Source: Trichomonas vaginalis G3
Taxonomy: Eukaryota; Parabasalia; Trichomonadida; Trichomonadidae
DNA: 64,000 bases
Direction of reading: 5' to 3'
Assembly (NCBI RefSeq): GCF_026262505.1
Contig: NC_067206.1
Span: 35,851,896-35,915,895 of the forward strand
Shown: positions 38,245 through 48,019 of the stretch, in pieces
How positions within the stretch are numbered: the stretch's first letter is position 1
Layout: each line of letters opens with the position of its first letter
Program-made: the position numbers and the translations under genes
The notes under the pieces: generated by a model
The model's input: the letters and a program-made list of their open reading frames with translations, nothing else
Database searches by the model: none
What the model was told of the DNA's origin: nothing

Positions 38245-40251
38245 TATGAAAGAAAGTTATACTGTATTTAATTTTAGCAATAAACAAAAAAATCTAAATT
38301 ATATCTTTAGATACTAGGATTGATTTAATGACTAAGAACGTTTTTATCAATAATACCATGATTCATAACATATAGACATAACCTAAATATACCAAAGCAT
38401 TTCTACTTGGAACTAGCGCATCGCCAAAATAATGGGTCAATATTCATTTGACGTAATGCTGATCGAGAGAAGTCTTTATATATAAGCCTTATCACAATGC
38501 CACGAATGCACCCAGCTGCAGGCGTGTCTTGTTTAACATTCATTCCTATATATGATGGAACATTAATCAATAATCATGGAAGTATCACTTTTCAAATAAC
38601 ATCATTGTTAAATGAAAGAAAATTGTATGCAAAATTACATTTTGGTAATGGTGAGACGCAATATGTTGAAGTATATATCATTATTATTTAATATACAAAC
38701 AAACTCTAGTACAAAATTGTATTAATTCAACTTTCATGTCTAATATAAAAACTTTTTTTAAAAAAAGAGATATAATCGTGTATAATATGAGAAAAATGAA
38801 TATCAATACAAAATAAAATATCAATTAGCTATTGCTGATGACATATCATGAATATTGATCATTTGATTTTTGATTAATTTTGATAAATATTAGGCTTTTT
38901 GCTAGTTACATATTACAATAAGGCTTTTAAATGGATATTTATTGATATGAGCTTATTTCAAAATGACAGTCTTTGATTTATCCACTAATAAGATTTGATG
39001 TCACAAAAATCTAGATTTTGGGGCATAAAAACCTAACACCAAATCATAACTTCTGTGCATATACTAAATTGAGTACAGAAATATGTTAATTTTCAGTATT
39101 TTTAGAAGAATTCTTATTATCCTTCAAAAAGTCAGTATTTCTGCTGTAATTTTCTACAACATTGTAGTTATTGCACTTTGTCTATGGATTTGTATATATG
39201 TTATATATAAATTATATATCTAAACTGCCCATAAGTGCAATTTTTATATAAATTGTTTATTTCTTTAACAATTTCATATGAAATATGCTTTTTTAAGCGT
39301 ATCAAAGCTGTGTTCTTAATGTGCATGGATATATCAAGAAAAATGTCGAAAAAAATGTGAATTCACAAATTCACTGAATTTTCACCGTTTTTTGAATTTT
39401 GCTACAGCACTAATATTAAATAATACTAAAATCTTCTGTCTTTGTAAAAGAATAAATTCTGACAAAAAGTGCTCGTTTAAATTTAATGATCATCTGTATG
39501 ACTAAGTGGTAAAAAGTGTTTATGACCAAAAAAGGGTTACATGCTTAGTCTATTTTTCTGACAGGATACTCTAGATTTACATGATCTCTATTTCATATCT
39601 CCGTTTTTAGATTCTTCGACAGATTTTATGATAGAAAACCAAGATTAACAAATTTCCGGCATGTTAATGAAGAAATCTGCAGCTACCCTCAATATTATTT
39701 CAATAATCAGTATCGTTTCTCTTACAATTTATTTTTTTCTCAATAATTTAACAAGAAATAACAATACACACTTGGTTTTACGTATAAAAGCTAAGTGTCG
39801 AACTTAATCAACTTTACTTACTTAGCAAATGAATATTTTTGTGGTTGCGAGTTCTGAATGCTGAAGTTTTAGATTTCTCTATAAATGATATCATTGCACT
39901 TACAATGTTGTTCCAGCCTATCGCATAAATCATAGAAATTCCAAAAAAAAAAATATATAAAGAAAATTCATGTCCTAAAGTTCAAAAAATACCGTGTAAC
40001 ATTAAAATTTGTTATGCATAATACATTTTAGCTATTATTGATTTTTTTTAATTTTCGAGAAATTGAATAGTGAGTCCGATAGAGAAATTTTTAAAAATCC
40101 TAGTGCCTCATAGAAGTAATTTCCCTCGTCTCCCATACTTCCAAATGTATGCATATGACATAAACTTTTATGCATTACACAAGTGGCCAATAATATCTAT
40201 AGAGTAAAAAATTAGAAATTTAATTTTTTTATATGATAGTTATATTTCAGA

Positions 40252-40487
40252 TTTGCGAGCGTAACTTTTTTCTCCATGGCATACTTGTTTTAAGAGCAAA
40301 TGATCAAAATCGTCCTTCAATTATTGAAGGAGCTGATATCTTTTGAAAATTGAATTGAAAGGGTATTCAATTTTCAAATTTCCTCTCAATTTTGGAAACA
40401 TATCAACTCTATGAATTAACAATTATGTGCCTTCACAGTTTATCAGTCATATAAGGTGCTTATAAAGAAAAAAGTTACGCTCGCAAA
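40252..40487. mobile_element. MITE-like 236-bp element with perfect 22-bp inverted ends
   Basis: The arms TTTGCGAGCGTAACTTTTTT (40252-40273, 22 bp) and their exact reverse complement (40466-40487) flank 190 bp of non-coding DNA. An internal stem around AAAATTGAATTGAAAGGG and its mate is also visible. No coding capacity. No clear target duplication was found, so the superfamily is open. Confidence 0.6.
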
Positions 40488-40732
40488 ATATGTTTTTATA
40501 TAGATTTCACATAAAATAATTATGTAATTTCTAAAAAGAATATTTTTGTTCTTGAATATTAAAGTGTATTGTAGTTTAAAAAGTTTTAAATATGTTGCTA
40601 AAATTTCAGGTTTATAGCTCATGTCTAGCATGACTTCTTCGTATGCGCAAAAAATCTGACACGTAAGGGTATCCTTAAATCATTTAATAACAAAACAGAG
40701 AATCATAGAAAAAAAGGTATTCACATGTGAAT

Positions 40733-41485
40733 TCATTGCCTCTTACATTGAATCGATGCGTGTCTTGGTTGAGAGTTATTTTCAGGAAAAGGATTCTCCT
40801 GTTGGTCGATACTATTCAGGATCCTGCCATACACACGGATACGTTTAATTCTAAAACAATGGAGGATTTGTTTTTCAATTGAATATAATTGAATTTTAGT
40901 TCCTTTAGCTTTTCCTCCTATTTTTGCAATACTAATTCTACTTTTAATTTTATTACTGCTATCATTACTATCATTGCTCTCACTACCATCTTCGAAATTA
41001 AAAGTTTGTTTTCCGAGCGAAGACTTGATTTCAACAGCAAATTTTCGTTCATTATTAAATGCAGCCGTTTTACACATACTATTTATATATTCTAAACTAA
41101 TTTTACCAAATTGGATTGGATCATTAAAATCAATTTCCAAATGGAATTCTTTAGACAGAAAGTAGTTGTCAGTATCATCAAAAACGCTATTACTCGGAAA
41201 AATAATATCATCAATTGAAGGACCTGAATTAAATCGAAAGAAATATCTGGAAGGGTTGTAAACTATCTTATCACAGTTCAAATCGAAAAGACAACCTGAG
41301 TAATTTATGATATCAACCACAGGAATTTGAGTTTGACCTTGTGCAAAGTATATAATTGAAATCAAAGAAAGGAAATAGTACCAATTATAACTGGAGTTGT
41401 TGGATTTAAAGAATGAGTTGATAGATAATTTTCGATTTTGGAAAATTTTTTGGTAAATTTTTCTTTGAGTTTCATTCAGTCTCAT
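40733..41485 (-). CDS. Discoidin (F5/8-like) domain protein or 3' part of the BTB gene
   Basis: From ATG 41485 the frame codes for ~250 residues. A hydrophobic stretch (YYFLSLISIIYFAQG) is followed by a strand-rich domain with FAVEIKSSLGKQTFNF, ISIAKIGGKAKGTKIQLYSI and CFRIKRIRVYGRI. This resembles the discoidin-like C-terminal domain seen in trichomonad BTB proteins. It overlaps the stop of the BTB frame (41472-41474) by 14 bp in another frame. Either this is a separate gene or the host gene carries a frameshift near 41480; I lean to the latter because BTB plus discoidin is a common pairing. The end lies near 40733. Confidence 0.5.
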   Translation of the reverse strand: MRLNETQRKIYQKIFQNRKLSINSFFKSNNSSYNWYYFLSLISIIYFAQGQTQIPVVDIINYSGCLFDLNCDKIVYNPSRYFFRFNSGPSIDDIIFPSNSVFDDTDNYFLSKEFHLEIDFNDPIQFGKISLEYINSMCKTAAFNNERKFAVEIKSSLGKQTFNFEDGSESNDSNDSSNKIKSRISIAKIGGKAKGTKIQLYSIEKQILHCFRIKRIRVYGRILNSIDQQENPFPENNSQPRHASIQCKRQ

Positions 41486-41703
41486 TTTCTTTGATCTTTT
41501 TATATTCAATAAATTTCATAATGCAATTGAACATTTCATGGTCTTTCATATTTGCTTTTATCAGATATTGTGCGAAAATGTATGTATGCGAAAAATTTAT
41601 GATTTGCTCCATTGAGAAGGGTGCGAAATCTATCGGATCGATAATTTCGATCGTAACTTCTTTGAATCTGTTTAATAAAGAATTACATTCATCTCTGAAA
41701 GTT
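41472..41703 (-). pseudogene. Host BTB-protein gene, downstream part cut off by Polinton 2
   Basis: Minus-strand frame beginning TFRDECNSLLNRFKEVTIEI and continuing PFSMEQIINFSHTYIFAQYL up to TGA at 41472-41474. The helical pattern is that of a BACK-like region after a BTB domain. It is the continuation of the frame at 62453-62937 on the other side of Polinton 2; counting the 6-bp duplication once, the phase is kept. The insertion therefore disrupted a host coding sequence. Confidence 0.7.
41698..41703. repeat. Target-site duplication AAAGTT, left copy
   Basis: AAAGTT lies immediately outside the left terminal repeat (AGTAGTAGGG...) and again at 62453-62458 outside the right one. Six bp is the Polinton/Maverick hallmark. 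Confidence 0.9.
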
Positions 41704-41856
41704 AGTAGTAGGGTATGAAGGGTTGTGTGACTTTTTTTGTTACATCTATATATAGACGATGTATTAAAATATATTTATTTATAAATCATTTAAAAAATTA
41801 ACATTAATTTTAAAATAATTTATTTTTTTATCTTTTATAAAAGAAGCTATATATAG

Positions 41857-42447
41857 ATGATGTCAGATATTCCGCGATTAATTAAACATTGTTTAAATCC
41901 TGAATGGGTTAAACTTCAATTTAAAAAGGAAGACTGTGAATTATTAAATGAATATGAAAGCCAAAATAAGCTAATGAGGTATAAATATAATGATAAAGAA
42001 TATTTAATTTCATGGAATCAATGGAGTCATAATCAAAGACCTCATAAACGAGAAGAAGAAATGGAAAATAATGAAATGGAAATCATTGATGACATTAAAG
42101 AGGATGGAATTCCTAAATTTTGTAGAAAAACCTTTAGAACTAAGTTAGGAGCATATAAACGTAGAGTATTAAATCCTGAATATCTTAAACATATATTTAA
42201 AAAGGAAGACTGTGAATTATTAAACGTTAATGAATATGAAAATGCTAAATCAAAACTGAGATATAAATATATTGGAAGTGATGAAAGGTGTAAAGATAAA
42301 GATAAAGTTTATTCAGTTTCATATAATAACTGGCACACGTTAGGGATAAGAAAACATTTAGGAGATTATGGGAAATGTTCTGAATTCTTTAAATCTAGTA
42401 TATATGAGAGAGTAAAAGAAATTAGAAATAATTATTTTCATGAATAA
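41857..42447 (+). CDS. TIR-borne protein with two F-K-K-E-D-C-E-L-L-N repeats
   Basis: 196 residues made of two related halves: LNPEWVKLQFKKEDCELLN ... LMRYKYNDKEYLISWNQW, and LNPEYLKHIFKKEDCELLN ... LRYKYIGSDERC ... YSVSYNNWHTLG. The pattern recalls the 'L-L-x-x-x-Y-x-x-x-x-x-K-x-x-Y-x-C-x-x-G-H' modules found beside nucleases in large viruses and phages, here without the zinc cysteines. Because it is encoded inside the terminal repeat, the element carries two copies (mirror at 61716-62303). A DNA-binding role at the ends or in regulation is plausible but unproven. Confidence 0.6.
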   Translation: MMSDIPRLIKHCLNPEWVKLQFKKEDCELLNEYESQNKLMRYKYNDKEYLISWNQWSHNQRPHKREEEMENNEMEIIDDIKEDGIPKFCRKTFRTKLGAYKRRVLNPEYLKHIFKKEDCELLNVNEYENAKSKLRYKYIGSDERCKDKDKVYSVSYNNWHTLGIRKHLGDYGKCSEFFKSSIYERVKEIRNNYFHE

Positions 42448-42507
42448 AAGATTCACTACCATAATGAAATAAAAAAATAATTTTTTAAAAAATAAACTTT
42501 AAAAATT

Positions 42508-42650
42508 CATGTCTTACATTTTTTGAATAAATGAGGGTCCCTCGGTCCCTCGGTCCCTCGGTTAATTAACATCTTTTTGAAAATAGTGACAACATGACAT
42601 TTTGACAACAGGGAAAAAAAGGAGGAAATTCATGTCTTACATTTTTTGAA
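42508..42650 (+). repeat. Single copy of the 124-bp iteron module in the left TIR
   Basis: Three TCCCTCGG words are followed by TTAATTAACATCTTTTTGAA, then GTGACAACATGACATTTTGA and the AAATTCATGTCTTACATTTT border word. This is the same module as in the arrays at 49476-50006 and 52392-53106. Confidence 0.85.
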
Positions 42651-42700
42651 TAAATCAAGATTTAAAAAATTGACTTCTTACGTAAAATTAAAACTAAGTT

Positions 42701-42734
42701 AAATTTATTTTTTTCATCTTTTATTTTATAATAA
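42701..42734 (+). promoter_or_regulatory. T-rich promoter block with ATAATAAATG start
   Basis: TTTATTTTTTTCATCTTTTA then ATAATAAATG precede the gene. The same layout (T/A run, then ATAAATG or a close variant) stands in front of 43940, 47465, 48996, 49420(-), 50048, 54548(-), 56481(-), 59987(-), 60598 and others. Confidence 0.55.
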
Positions 42735-43871
42735 ATGAGTATAACAACTAATTCATTGAAATCTTTAAAGTTCACTAATTCAGAATTAGAAAATATTTTA
42801 GAAAATTTTGGAGACGGTTCTTATCCAACATATATGCAGAATGTGAAAGAGTTTTCCAGATTGTTGAATGAATTTAAATATAACGGACCAATTACTAAAA
42901 AGGCTATAATGAGATATTTATATCCCAAAAAAGTTGAAAAACAGGAGAATATTCCTCTTTATGGTCCAGAGGACCTGGGCTCAGAGAGCCTTGAAACACC
43001 TCCTGAATATTTTGAAGAAAAAATTAAACAAGATGAATATTATAACGATGAGATTGAGAAATTGGAACAATTAAGAAATGAAATAGATGAAAAAATTAAG
43101 GAATTGAGAAATGCTGAGAATGAAGTAGAGGGTTTAATGAATATCCCGGCTTCAGAATCAGAAGTTCAAAAATCACATGAGGAAAGATATAAAAATTACT
43201 TTTTGGAATCTACTAAAAATTTATTAGATGGTGATATTGACGAAACACTTTCAGAAGAAGGCACAAAATTTATTCATAAACATAAGTTACAATTTATTGA
43301 TAATGAAGAATACCCTTGTATCTTACTTTCACCACCTTTAGATTCCGAAAAATTCAAAAAAGCTCTTAAAAACGTGACATATGCAACTAATACGATTAAG
43401 AAAGAAGATCATGATATTTACACAAATTATTATTTAAATAAATGCACAGGTGTTGATAAAGTTTTTGATTTATTAGATAAAATATCAAAAGAAACCATTG
43501 GAACCTATAAAATTTTGTGTGATTGTGGTTTCATTATTGAAGATACCAATAATGTTTCATATGAAAGAACAGCACCGAAGGAAGACGAAGTTGAAAGGTC
43601 TATACCATTCGTTATTAAGAACATAAAAGATATGAAAACTTATAAGCATTATATTTATTCATTTATTTCAGAAAAAATGGAAGCAACCCATAAAACATCA
43701 TCTCATCATTTTATAGCTATTCATACATTCCTTTTCAAAGTTGTGAAATTAAATAAGACAGGAATTAGATTTAATGTATCAGGGTACACATTCTTGAGTA
43801 AATTAAAATGTATTCGTCACGTCGCAGATGATAAAAATTTATGTGTTCTTAATTCATTTTATGGACTTTAG
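42735..43871 (+). CDS. Unknown protein with central coiled coil (Polinton 2)
   Basis: 378 residues and uninterrupted. Residues 1-70 are helical with a possible DNA-binding fold. Residues ~100-135 form a coiled coil (DEIEKLEQLRNEIDEKIKEL). The C-terminal ~200 residues look globular with a C-x-C pair (KILCDCGFIIED). A double mini-hairpin (42963-42990) lies inside the coding sequence at residues ~77-86 (GPEDLGSESLE). The position, first gene after the terminal repeat and before polymerase, suggests an early replication role; that is inference. I recognise no family. Confidence 0.65.
   Translation: MSITTNSLKSLKFTNSELENILENFGDGSYPTYMQNVKEFSRLLNEFKYNGPITKKAIMRYLYPKKVEKQENIPLYGPEDLGSESLETPPEYFEEKIKQDEYYNDEIEKLEQLRNEIDEKIKELRNAENEVEGLMNIPASESEVQKSHEERYKNYFLESTKNLLDGDIDETLSEEGTKFIHKHKLQFIDNEEYPCILLSPPLDSEKFKKALKNVTYATNTIKKEDHDIYTNYYLNKCTGVDKVFDLLDKISKETIGTYKILCDCGFIIEDTNNVSYERTAPKEDEVERSIPFVIKNIKDMKTYKHYIYSFISEKMEATHKTSSHHFIAIHTFLFKVVKLNKTGIRFNVSGYTFLSKLKCIRHVADDKNLCVLNSFYGL
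42963..42990 (+). repeat. In-gene double mini-hairpin
   Basis: GGTCC-AGA-GGACC and GGCTC-AGA-GAGCC are separated by two bases, each a 5-bp stem with a 3-nt loop, inside an open reading frame. Confidence 0.8.
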
Positions 43872-43876
43872 CCCTG

Positions 43877-43889
43877 GACTCTCTGAGTC
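43877..43889 (+). repeat. Mini-hairpin after the stop of gene 42735-43871
   Basis: GACTC-TCT-GAGTC lies 5 bases after the stop codon and before the promoter of the polymerase gene. Position would suit a transcript 3' end, but it also fits the mobile mini-hairpin family. Confidence 0.65.
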
Positions 43890-43939
43890 TCGGACTTTAA
43901 AAAATAAACTTTATTTTTTAATTTTTTATTCTTACATAA

Positions 43940-46900
43940 ATGAACAAAAATGGAACAGCTAAAATGAATGATAATCAAATAAGAGCCGAAGGTAGAAGGT
44001 TATTTAAACGCTTCTATAACATTCCTGATGGTGTTAATCCTAAAACTCGTAGAAGTTATTTAAATGAAGCCATAGATGCATATGAAGGATTTGACATTTC
44101 ATCAGAAAGTGAGAGATTAGCGAGAATGTTAAATGTTAATATTGATTTCTATTATTGTGATCCTCAACCAGAAGACGTGGACATAAATAAGGTAGACTTT
44201 CCATTAGTGGAATCAATAATGATAGATCCAGAATTTGAAACAGTAAATATTTTATTAACACAGAGTCCATGTGGAAAACTTCACGCTGACAGAATAACAG
44301 ACGTTGAAGCACTCACAGGATATAAAGTTTGCCCATATTGTAAAGAAGAAGTTTATTCTATCCGTGATGATCCAGAAAGGAAAAACCAAAGAAGATTTTT
44401 AAAACATTGTGAGAAATGTAAAGAAAATAATGGAAGATTAATTCAAGACGTTCAATTGCAAAAGACACAGCAACCATATGCACCACATATTACGAAACAG
44501 AAGATATATCAGTGGTTATTAGCTCATAATTTGCAGGAATATTATCAACCGACAAGATATTATATTACTTTTGACTTCGAAACATTAGAGACTAAAGAAG
44601 AACTTCTACTTTCTGAATGTGCAACTTTGAACGCTTACTTAAAACCATTTATGGTATCATCAACTGTCAAAATAAAGCCGCAAAGCGGCGAGGTCGTAGA
44701 CCGTGATAAAACATATACGAGGAATTTTTGCTTAACTTCGAGTGATTCTTTTATTTCTGACTGGATTGAGTTTTTATTTTCAACCTGTTCATTAGTTGCT
44801 AAATCAAATATTGAACAATATGAAGAATTAATGAATACATTAAATGAGAAACAAAAGGAAGCAATGAAAGAGCTTTTAGATGAGGAATTCAATAAAGTGA
44901 ATATCATAGGTTTTAATTCGGGAAAGTTTGATTTAAATTTAATTCTTCGTGATTTAAATACTGCAAAATGGAAGATAAAATCAATACTGGGTTCTTCTTC
45001 TCAATTTAAGCAAATCATTGTAAAGAAAACAAACACTCCATATGAATTGAGATTTATTGACATCAGAAATTATATAGCGGGTGGAACATTAGACCAATTT
45101 ACTCAAGATTTCGGAAACAATAAAACACGTATTAAATCATTCTTCCCATATCAATTCATCACATGGGAGAATTACGAAGATGAATTATATAAAGGAACCA
45201 TTCACTCAAGATTCATTTTATTCAGCATTAACACAAGAAACAATATCCGATTCAGATTATCAAATATATCTCAATGATGCTAAAAATTTTAAGAATAGAT
45301 TAGAATATTTTATTCATTATTGCAATAAAGATGTTGAAATTATGATTGACCCAATTGATAAAATTATTGAAGAAACATTTGTTTATAAAATTGACATGCT
45401 CATAATCTTTCTTATCATCAATGCATCAATGATTCGTTACGCGTTAGCATATAAGAACTTCAATCCTAACGAAAATATCCAGAAGAAGAAAATGTGGAAT
45501 CAAGTTTTGAATTAACGAAAAAGTATTGGAAATATAAAATTGAATCATATAAGAAACAAGATGAAAAGCAGAAAGGGATACTAAAAACAATGTTTCAATG
45601 GATGACTATCAATATTTTCACGATTTAATCCTTTCATCTAAATGTAAAATGTGTGGTAAAGCGTTTACATATGCAAATAAACCAACATTGGATAGAATCG
45701 ATAATGAAAAACCACATACCAAAGAAAATTGTCAGTTAATGTGTTGTTATTGCAATGTCGTAAAATCAAATAAAGATGAAGATGTTCAACGTTTAAGAAT
45801 CAATTTAAGAAATTATGCATTAAAAAATAATTTACCAATGACTTTAGATTCAGTTGAAGCTTATCACATTCTCCGTAATGGAATTACTGGTGGTTATCAA
45901 ATGTTCAACATCGTGTTAATCTTAAAGGAATCACGCACATTAATAAACTTTCATATAGTCCAGAAACTAAAACTGTATCAAATGAGGACACCACCAACAT
46001 TATGACTCATTTCGTTGGTGTTGATTTAATTCATTATATCCTTCATCATTTTCATCTAATCCTCATGATTTCATTCAATATACTGACCATAAAATGTATA
46101 TGCCGGGAAGATTGAATGGTGTTATCATTTGTGATACAGCAACAAAGAAAGCAAAAGCACTGGGAATTATTAAGAAGAAAAATACTTTATTCGTGGCTGA
46201 AGTAAAGGGTCACATTGATGAAAAATACATTAATGATTACATTAACTTTTTACCGATAATAAGAAACTTAGATATTATCACAGATGAAAAAACAATTGGC
46301 AGTTTTATGTATAATTACATGAAATCAAACAATCTACCAGTTGACCAGAAACAGAGAAAATTAACTCAGTTAGCATCAACACACAACCAATATCAACCAT
46401 TTTCTTCTTATTATCTTTGGTATCTAATAGACAGATTTCATTTTATCATTGATGATATTCAATCAATTTTAACATTTACTAAAAACATTTGTTTTAATGA
46501 ATTTGCGAACAAATTTATGAACGAAAGACAAAAGGCTGAATTAGAAGGAAATAAAGGAAAAAGTTTATTTTGCAAAATTTCACTTAATGGATCATATGGT
46601 TACGATGCAATGAATACACAAAATTACGCAAAGACTAAAATAACGAATGCACAGAAGTCACGCGTTGCATGTATGTCAAATAAGTTTAAAAACATAAGAG
46701 AAATAGGAGAGGATACATATCAAGTGATGCTTAAAGATAGATTTTATAGATGTGAAACATGTTTACAAGAGGCATTCTTCACTTTAGATAATGCTAAATA
46801 CTGGTATTTGGTTTTCATTTATGATTTTATGTATAAATGCATGGATGTTAATCGTTTTCATTTCATTGAAGGTGATACTGATTCATCTTATTGGGCAATC

Positions 46901-47401
46901 GCTGGCGACCCAAATCTTCCTAACACTCAAGCATTTCAAGCAATTGTTACCGATAAACAATTTTATGATAAAAACATTTTCAAATTCGCACCTTTTGATT
47001 TCTTCTGTTTTGATGAGAAATTTAAACCTAAATTAAAGAATAAAGCTGAAGAAAAAGCACATGAGAAGAAGTTATTGGGTTTAGCAATTGAGAAACAAGG
47101 TGATAACATGGTGGCGTTATGTCCTAAGTGTTATACATCATTCAACGGAATGATTGGTGAAGACTCCTTCAAAAAGATAGCACAAAAAATGAAAGGTGTT
47201 AGTTTACGACAAAATAAGCAATTAACACCTAAAAATTATTTGGATATAATAAATGATAAAGTCATTTTCGATGGTCAGAATATTAATTTACAACTTAAAA
47301 ATGGGTCAATGACTCGCTTAACAATCGGTAAGACTGCATTAACAGGAGCACACACTAAGGCTGTATGTTGTGAAAATGGATGTTGTATGCCATTTATTTA
47401 A
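43940..47401 (+). pseudogene. Family B DNA polymerase gene, protein-primed type (Polinton 2)
   Basis: The 3'-5' exonuclease motifs are visible: YYITFDFETLE (Exo I) and IIGFNSGKFDLNLIL (Exo II). Towards the 3' end come the polymerase motifs KISLNGSYGYDAMN (motif B region) and IEGDTDSSYWA (motif C). Between them a C-x-x-C ... LDRIDN ... H ... N ... C-x-x-C segment (45640-45760) looks like an HNH/endonuclease-VII-like zinc module embedded in the gene. The enzyme copies the linear element starting from a terminal protein. The gene appears broken (about two or three breaks). A mini-hairpin pair lies within it at 44677-44702. Confidence 0.8.
44677..44702 (+). repeat. Double mini-hairpin inside the polymerase gene
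   Basis: GCCGC-AAA-GCGGC (44677-44689) is followed by GGTC-GTA-GACC (44692-44702), much more GC-rich than the surrounding gene. Confidence 0.75.
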
Positions 47402-47464
47402 TGAAATGCCACAGAAGAGACAAAGAGGCGGGCACCCTTAAATATTTATTTTATTTTTATATAA

Positions 47465-48019
47465 ATGAATAGCGTAGATTTAAAAATTTTAATTGATGAT
47501 TTAGTATTTAATCAAAATTTTCTTACTTATTATGATTTAAAAGCATATCTTCAAAAACATGATAAAAATATAACGGGTGATGATATGGATGAATACTATC
47601 GGTATTATAAAAACGAAATTTTGAAATATCATGATAAAATAATTAAACGTTTAAGAGAGAATATTAAAGAAGGAAAATATTCAAAGGGAAAAAGTAAATC
47701 ACAACTGAAACAGTTGAAAGATTTCAAAAATAAAGTATTAACAGAAGAAGATATTGATGAATTATATAAATTATATAATCCTGAGCCACAAAAACCAAAA
47801 GAGAAAAGTTTGGACGTTCAGCAGCTCATAAATGATGCACAAGCTTTAATTTATGATTCATTAGTTAAACCATATTCAGCCCGACTTTTAAATGAAGATC
47901 AACTTTTGGAATTCATCCTTCAACATAAACTCGAAGCGGGAAAGTATATCAATCCTTTATATACAGCATATTTAAAACAAATGAATAGAATACATCCAGA
48001 ATTAATGAAGGGGGAATGA
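47465..48019 (+). CDS. Helical protein of unknown function, overlapping the integrase start
   Basis: 184 residues, almost all helical and charged (DEYYRYYKNEILKYHDKIIK; SQLKQLKDFKNKVLTEEDID). The stop overlaps the integrase ATG (ATGA-type overlap at 48016-48019), which suggests coupled expression and perhaps a joint function. I see no known motif. A T-rich block ending in TATATAAATG precedes the start. Confidence 0.65.
   Translation: MNSVDLKILIDDLVFNQNFLTYYDLKAYLQKHDKNITGDDMDEYYRYYKNEILKYHDKIIKRLRENIKEGKYSKGKSKSQLKQLKDFKNKVLTEEDIDELYKLYNPEPQKPKEKSLDVQQLINDAQALIYDSLVKPYSARLLNEDQLLEFILQHKLEAGKYINPLYTAYLKQMNRIHPELMKGE

Larger units (their letters stand above)
37011..40732. other. Long AT-rich host region, almost gene-free
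   Basis: I see no gene I would call with confidence except the weak candidate at 37924-38244. A 64-residue plus-strand frame at 38497-38691 (starts MPRMHPAAGVSC) may be a chance frame or relic. A TTAAGGATACCCTTAC end in inverse sense lies at about 40662-40678 and pairs with the one near 13131. The MITE at 40252-40487 is listed separately. Confidence 0.55.
41704..42650. repeat. Left terminal inverted repeat of Polinton 2
   Basis: About 947 bp, matching 61511-62452 in reverse complement with only a few differences. It contains a gene (41857-42447), the T-rich promoter blocks and one copy of the CCCTCGG/TGTCA module (42508-42650). Confidence 0.9.

Noticed and set aside
38235-38500. Intron joining an upstream exon to the frame at 37924-38244
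   Set aside because: ACTAAC is present but the strict trichomonad 3' end ACTAACACACAG and a GTATGT donor are not.
38497-38691. 64-residue plus-strand frame starting MPRMHPAAGVSC
   Set aside because: It is short, isolated and without motif or promoter; chance or relic.
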